NCBI GenBank assembly: GCA_016207265.1 | Contig: JACQPZ010000135.1 | Span: 1 to 7,806 of the forward strand | Direction: 5' to 3' | From: Candidatus Latescibacterota bacterium | GTDB taxonomy: Bacteria; Eisenbacteria; RBG-16-71-46; SZUA-252 | DNA: 7,806 nt | The notes under the pieces: generated by a model | What the model was told of the DNA's origin: nothing | Seen by the model: the letters and a program-made list of their open reading frames with translations, nothing else | Databases searched by the model: none | Translations under genes and position numbers: made by a program | Part shown: positions 5,645-7,806 of the stretch, in pieces | How positions within the stretch are numbered: position 1 is the stretch's first letter | Layout: every line of letters starts with the position of its first letter

Positions 5645-7806
5645 ACCGCCTCCCGCGCGCGCTCGAGAACCGCCCCGGCGACCAGGATCGGCTTGAGCGC
5701 CGCGCCCGTGTGCGAGCCCAGGGCCGCGGCCACGGCCTCCGGCGTCCCCGTCGCGACCACGCGTCCGCCGCGGTCCCCTCCCTCCGGGCCCAGGTCGACG
5801 ATCCAATCCGCCGATTTGATCACCTCCAGGTTGTGCTCGATCACGATCACGGTGTTGCCCTTGTCGACGAGCCGGTTCAACACGTGGAGGAGCGCGCGCA
5901 CGTCCTCGAAGTGAAGCCCCGTCGTCGGCTCGTCGAGGAGGTAGAGCGTGCGCCCCGTGTCGACCCGGGAGAGCTCGGTGGCGAGCTTCACGCGCTGCGC
6001 TTCCCCGCCCGAGAGCGTCGTCGCCGGTTGACCGAGGTGGATGTAGCCGAGCCCGACGCTGCTCAGGGTGTCGAGCTTCCTCCGGATCGGCGGGACGGCG
6101 CCCAGAAGATCGAGCGCCTCGTCCACGGTCATCTCGAGCACGTCCGCGATCGACTTCCCCTTGAACGCCACCTCGAGCGTCTCCCGGTTGTAGCGCCGCC
6201 CGCGGCAAACGTCGCAGGTCACGTAGACGTCCGGGAGGAAATGCATCTCGATCTTGGTCAGCCCGTCTCCCCCGCACGCTTCGCATCGGCCGCCTTTCAC
6301 GTTGAAGCTGAAGCGGCCGGGCGTGTATCCGCGCACCTTCGCCTCGGGAAGCGCGGCAAAGAGGTCGCGGATGAAGCCGAACACGCCCGTGTAGGTGGCC
6401 GGGTTGCTCCGCGGCGTGCGTCCGATGGGAGACTGGTCGATCGCCACCACCTTGTCGATCTGCTCGACGCCGGTCATGCGCTCGTGGGCGCCCGGCGCGT
6501 CCTTCGCCTGGTGGAAGCGCCGGGCGAGCGCGCGGTAGAGGATGTCCTGAACCAGGGTGCTCTTTCCCGATCCCGAAACGCCGGTGACGCAGATGAGCGT
6601 CCCGAGCGGGAAGCCGACCCGGATGTTCTTGAGATTGTTCTCGCGCGCGCCCATGAGCGAGAGGCGCCGGCCGCTGCCCGGCCGGCGCTCCGTCGGAACC
6701 TCGATCCTCCGCTCCCCCGAGAGATACTGCCCGGTCAGGGATTCCTTGGTGCTTCGGATCTGATCGAGGGTGCCGCTCGCCACGAGGTAGCCTCCCCGCC
6801 GTCCGGCGCCGGGGCCCAGATCCACGATGGCGTCGGCCGCCTCCATCGTCTCCCGATCGTGCTCGACGACGAGCACGGAGTTGCCGAGATCGCGGAGCGC
6901 GATCAGCGTCTGGAGGAGCTTGCGATTGTCGCGCGGATGAAGCCCCACGCTCGGCTCATCGAGGATGTAGAGCACACCGGTGAGCCGCGAGCCGATCTGG
7001 GTCGCCAGCCGGATCCGCTGCGCCTCGCCTCCGGCCAGGCTGGACGCCGTCCGATCCAACGTGAGATAACCGACGCCCACGTCGTCCAGGAACTCGAGCC
7101 TCTGGCGAAGCTCCTTGAGGATCGGGGCGGCGATGATCGCCTCGCGGGTTCCCAGCGGGAGGGCGCGGACGGACCCCAACGCCTGCGTCACCGACTGGGC
7201 CGTCCAGTCCGCGATCGAGCGCCCGGCGACCTTGACGGCGAGGGACCCCGCCTTGAGCCGCGCCCCGCCGCACTCGGGACAGGCCTTCTTGCTCATCCAC
7301 TGCTCGATCTGCGCCCGGACCGAGTCCGAGGCCGTCTCGCGATAACGGCGCTTGAGCTCGGGGATGACCCCCCGGAAGCGGCCCTTGTGCGACCAGACGT
7401 TCCCGCTCTTCATCTTGAAGCTGTAGGTGATCTTCTCGTCGCCGAGCCCGTGGAGGAGCGCCCGCTGCGCGGCGTCCGGCAGTTGCTCGAAGGGCGTGTC
7501 CCACCCGATCCCCATGCGCTTCGCGAACGCCTGGATCGTTCCCTTGATCCAGGTCCCTTCCGCGTCGCCCCACACCACGACCGCTCCCTCGCGAAGCGAC
7601 CGTGTCCGGTCCGGCACCACGAGGTCCGGATCGATCTCGAACGTCGTGCCCAGCCCGTCGCACGCCTTGCACGCGCCGTAGGGGCTGTTGAACGAGAACG
7701 ACCGGGGCTCCGGCGGCTCGTAGGAGATCCCGCATGCGGGACAGGCGGCGGTCGCCGAGAGCGTCGCTTCCGCGCCCCGCGAGGGGACGACGAGCGCGAG
7801 CCCCGA
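5641..7806 (-). CDS. uvrA: UvrA, excinuclease ABC subunit A (5' end beyond window)
   Basis: The last 721 residues of the nucleotide excision repair damage sensor are present; the family is about 940-970 long, so roughly 230 N-terminal residues including the first Walker A are outside. The frame is open to the right edge. Numbering from the edge: a zinc module at C22/C25/C46/C49 (CPACG ... CKACDGLG), then CPECGGARL near 176-184, the first ABC signature LAGGEAQRIRLA (257-268) and Walker B YILDEPSVGL (281-290). The second ATPase has Walker A GVSGSGKST (409-417), the conserved IDQSPIGRTPRSNPATYTG (457-475), a zinc finger at C508/C511/C531/C534, signature LSGGEAQRVKLA (598-609) and Walker B LYLLDEPTTGLH (621-632). 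The first signature has Ala where Ser is usual. The TGA at 5641-5643 is 65 bases before gcvT and overlaps a mini-ORF start. Confidence 0.97.
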   Translation of the reverse strand, partial: SGLALVVPSRGAEATLSATAACPACGISYEPPEPRSFSFNSPYGACKACDGLGTTFEIDPDLVVPDRTRSLREGAVVVWGDAEGTWIKGTIQAFAKRMGIGWDTPFEQLPDAAQRALLHGLGDEKITYSFKMKSGNVWSHKGRFRGVIPELKRRYRETASDSVRAQIEQWMSKKACPECGGARLKAGSLAVKVAGRSIADWTAQSVTQALGSVRALPLGTREAIIAAPILKELRQRLEFLDDVGVGYLTLDRTASSLAGGEAQRIRLATQIGSRLTGVLYILDEPSVGLHPRDNRKLLQTLIALRDLGNSVLVVEHDRETMEAADAIVDLGPGAGRRGGYLVASGTLDQIRSTKESLTGQYLSGERRIEVPTERRPGSGRRLSLMGARENNLKNIRVGFPLGTLICVTGVSGSGKSTLVQDILYRALARRFHQAKDAPGAHERMTGVEQIDKVVAIDQSPIGRTPRSNPATYTGVFGFIRDLFAALPEAKVRGYTPGRFSFNVKGGRCEACGGDGLTKIEMHFLPDVYVTCDVCRGRRYNRETLEVAFKGKSIADVLEMTVDEALDLLGAVPPIRRKLDTLSSVGLGYIHLGQPATTLSGGEAQRVKLATELSRVDTGRTLYLLDEPTTGLHFEDVRALLHVLNRLVDKGNTVIVIEHNLEVIKSADWIVDLGPEGGDRGGRVVATGTPEAVAAALGSHTGAALKPILVAGAVLERAREAV

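Overview
The window is a high-GC bacterial chromosome segment with every recognisable gene on the minus strand. Read in the direction of transcription (right to left) the order is: uvrA (5' end outside the window), gcvT, gcvH, gcvPA, gcvPB, a two-helix membrane protein with a PH-like tail, a small Arg/Glu-rich protein, and the start of a MutL-type (glutamate mutase L family) ASKHA protein that runs off the left edge. No rRNA, tRNA, insertion sequence, CRISPR array or phage gene is visible. The many long plus-strand open frames are antisense shadows of GC-rich coding.

Region 5641-7806 encodes the last 721 residues of UvrA, the damage-recognition ATPase of nucleotide excision repair. After a 65-nt gap, 4059-5575 and 1229-4062 encode the T, H and two-subunit P proteins of the glycine cleavage system. 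These convert glycine and tetrahydrofolate to CO2, NH3 and 5,10-methylene-tetrahydrofolate. The L protein (dihydrolipoyl dehydrogenase) and the lipoylation enzymes are not in the window. The P protein is split into GcvPA and GcvPB, as in Thermus, Thermotoga and many Firmicutes, rather than fused as in E. coli.

Downstream of gcvPB, without any gap, lie three less characterised genes. The membrane protein (714-1253) and the small protein (395 to about 823) are unnamed families. They precede a MutL homologue (1-398). MutL is the BadF/ASKHA-type ATPase normally found beside B12-dependent carbon-skeleton mutases and aminomutases, but no mutase subunit is seen here. From gcvT to the left edge every junction is an overlap, several of them 4-nt GTGA overlaps, so the seven genes look like one translationally coupled transcript.

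The organism cannot be fixed from this alone. High GC, a split GcvP, and a MutL homologue preceded by these two small genes would fit uncultivated lineages such as Candidatus Eisenbacteria or related FCB/Gemmatimonadota-like bacteria. That is an impression from recalled sequences, not a search result.

The parts most worth a second look are the gcv-MutL linkage with its two unknown partner genes, the dual-coded segment around 714-823, a nine-codon mini-ORF at the uvrA-gcvT junction, and an Ala replacing Ser in the first ABC signature of UvrA. Most of the window is conserved housekeeping sequence, and I see no clear new defence or mobile system.
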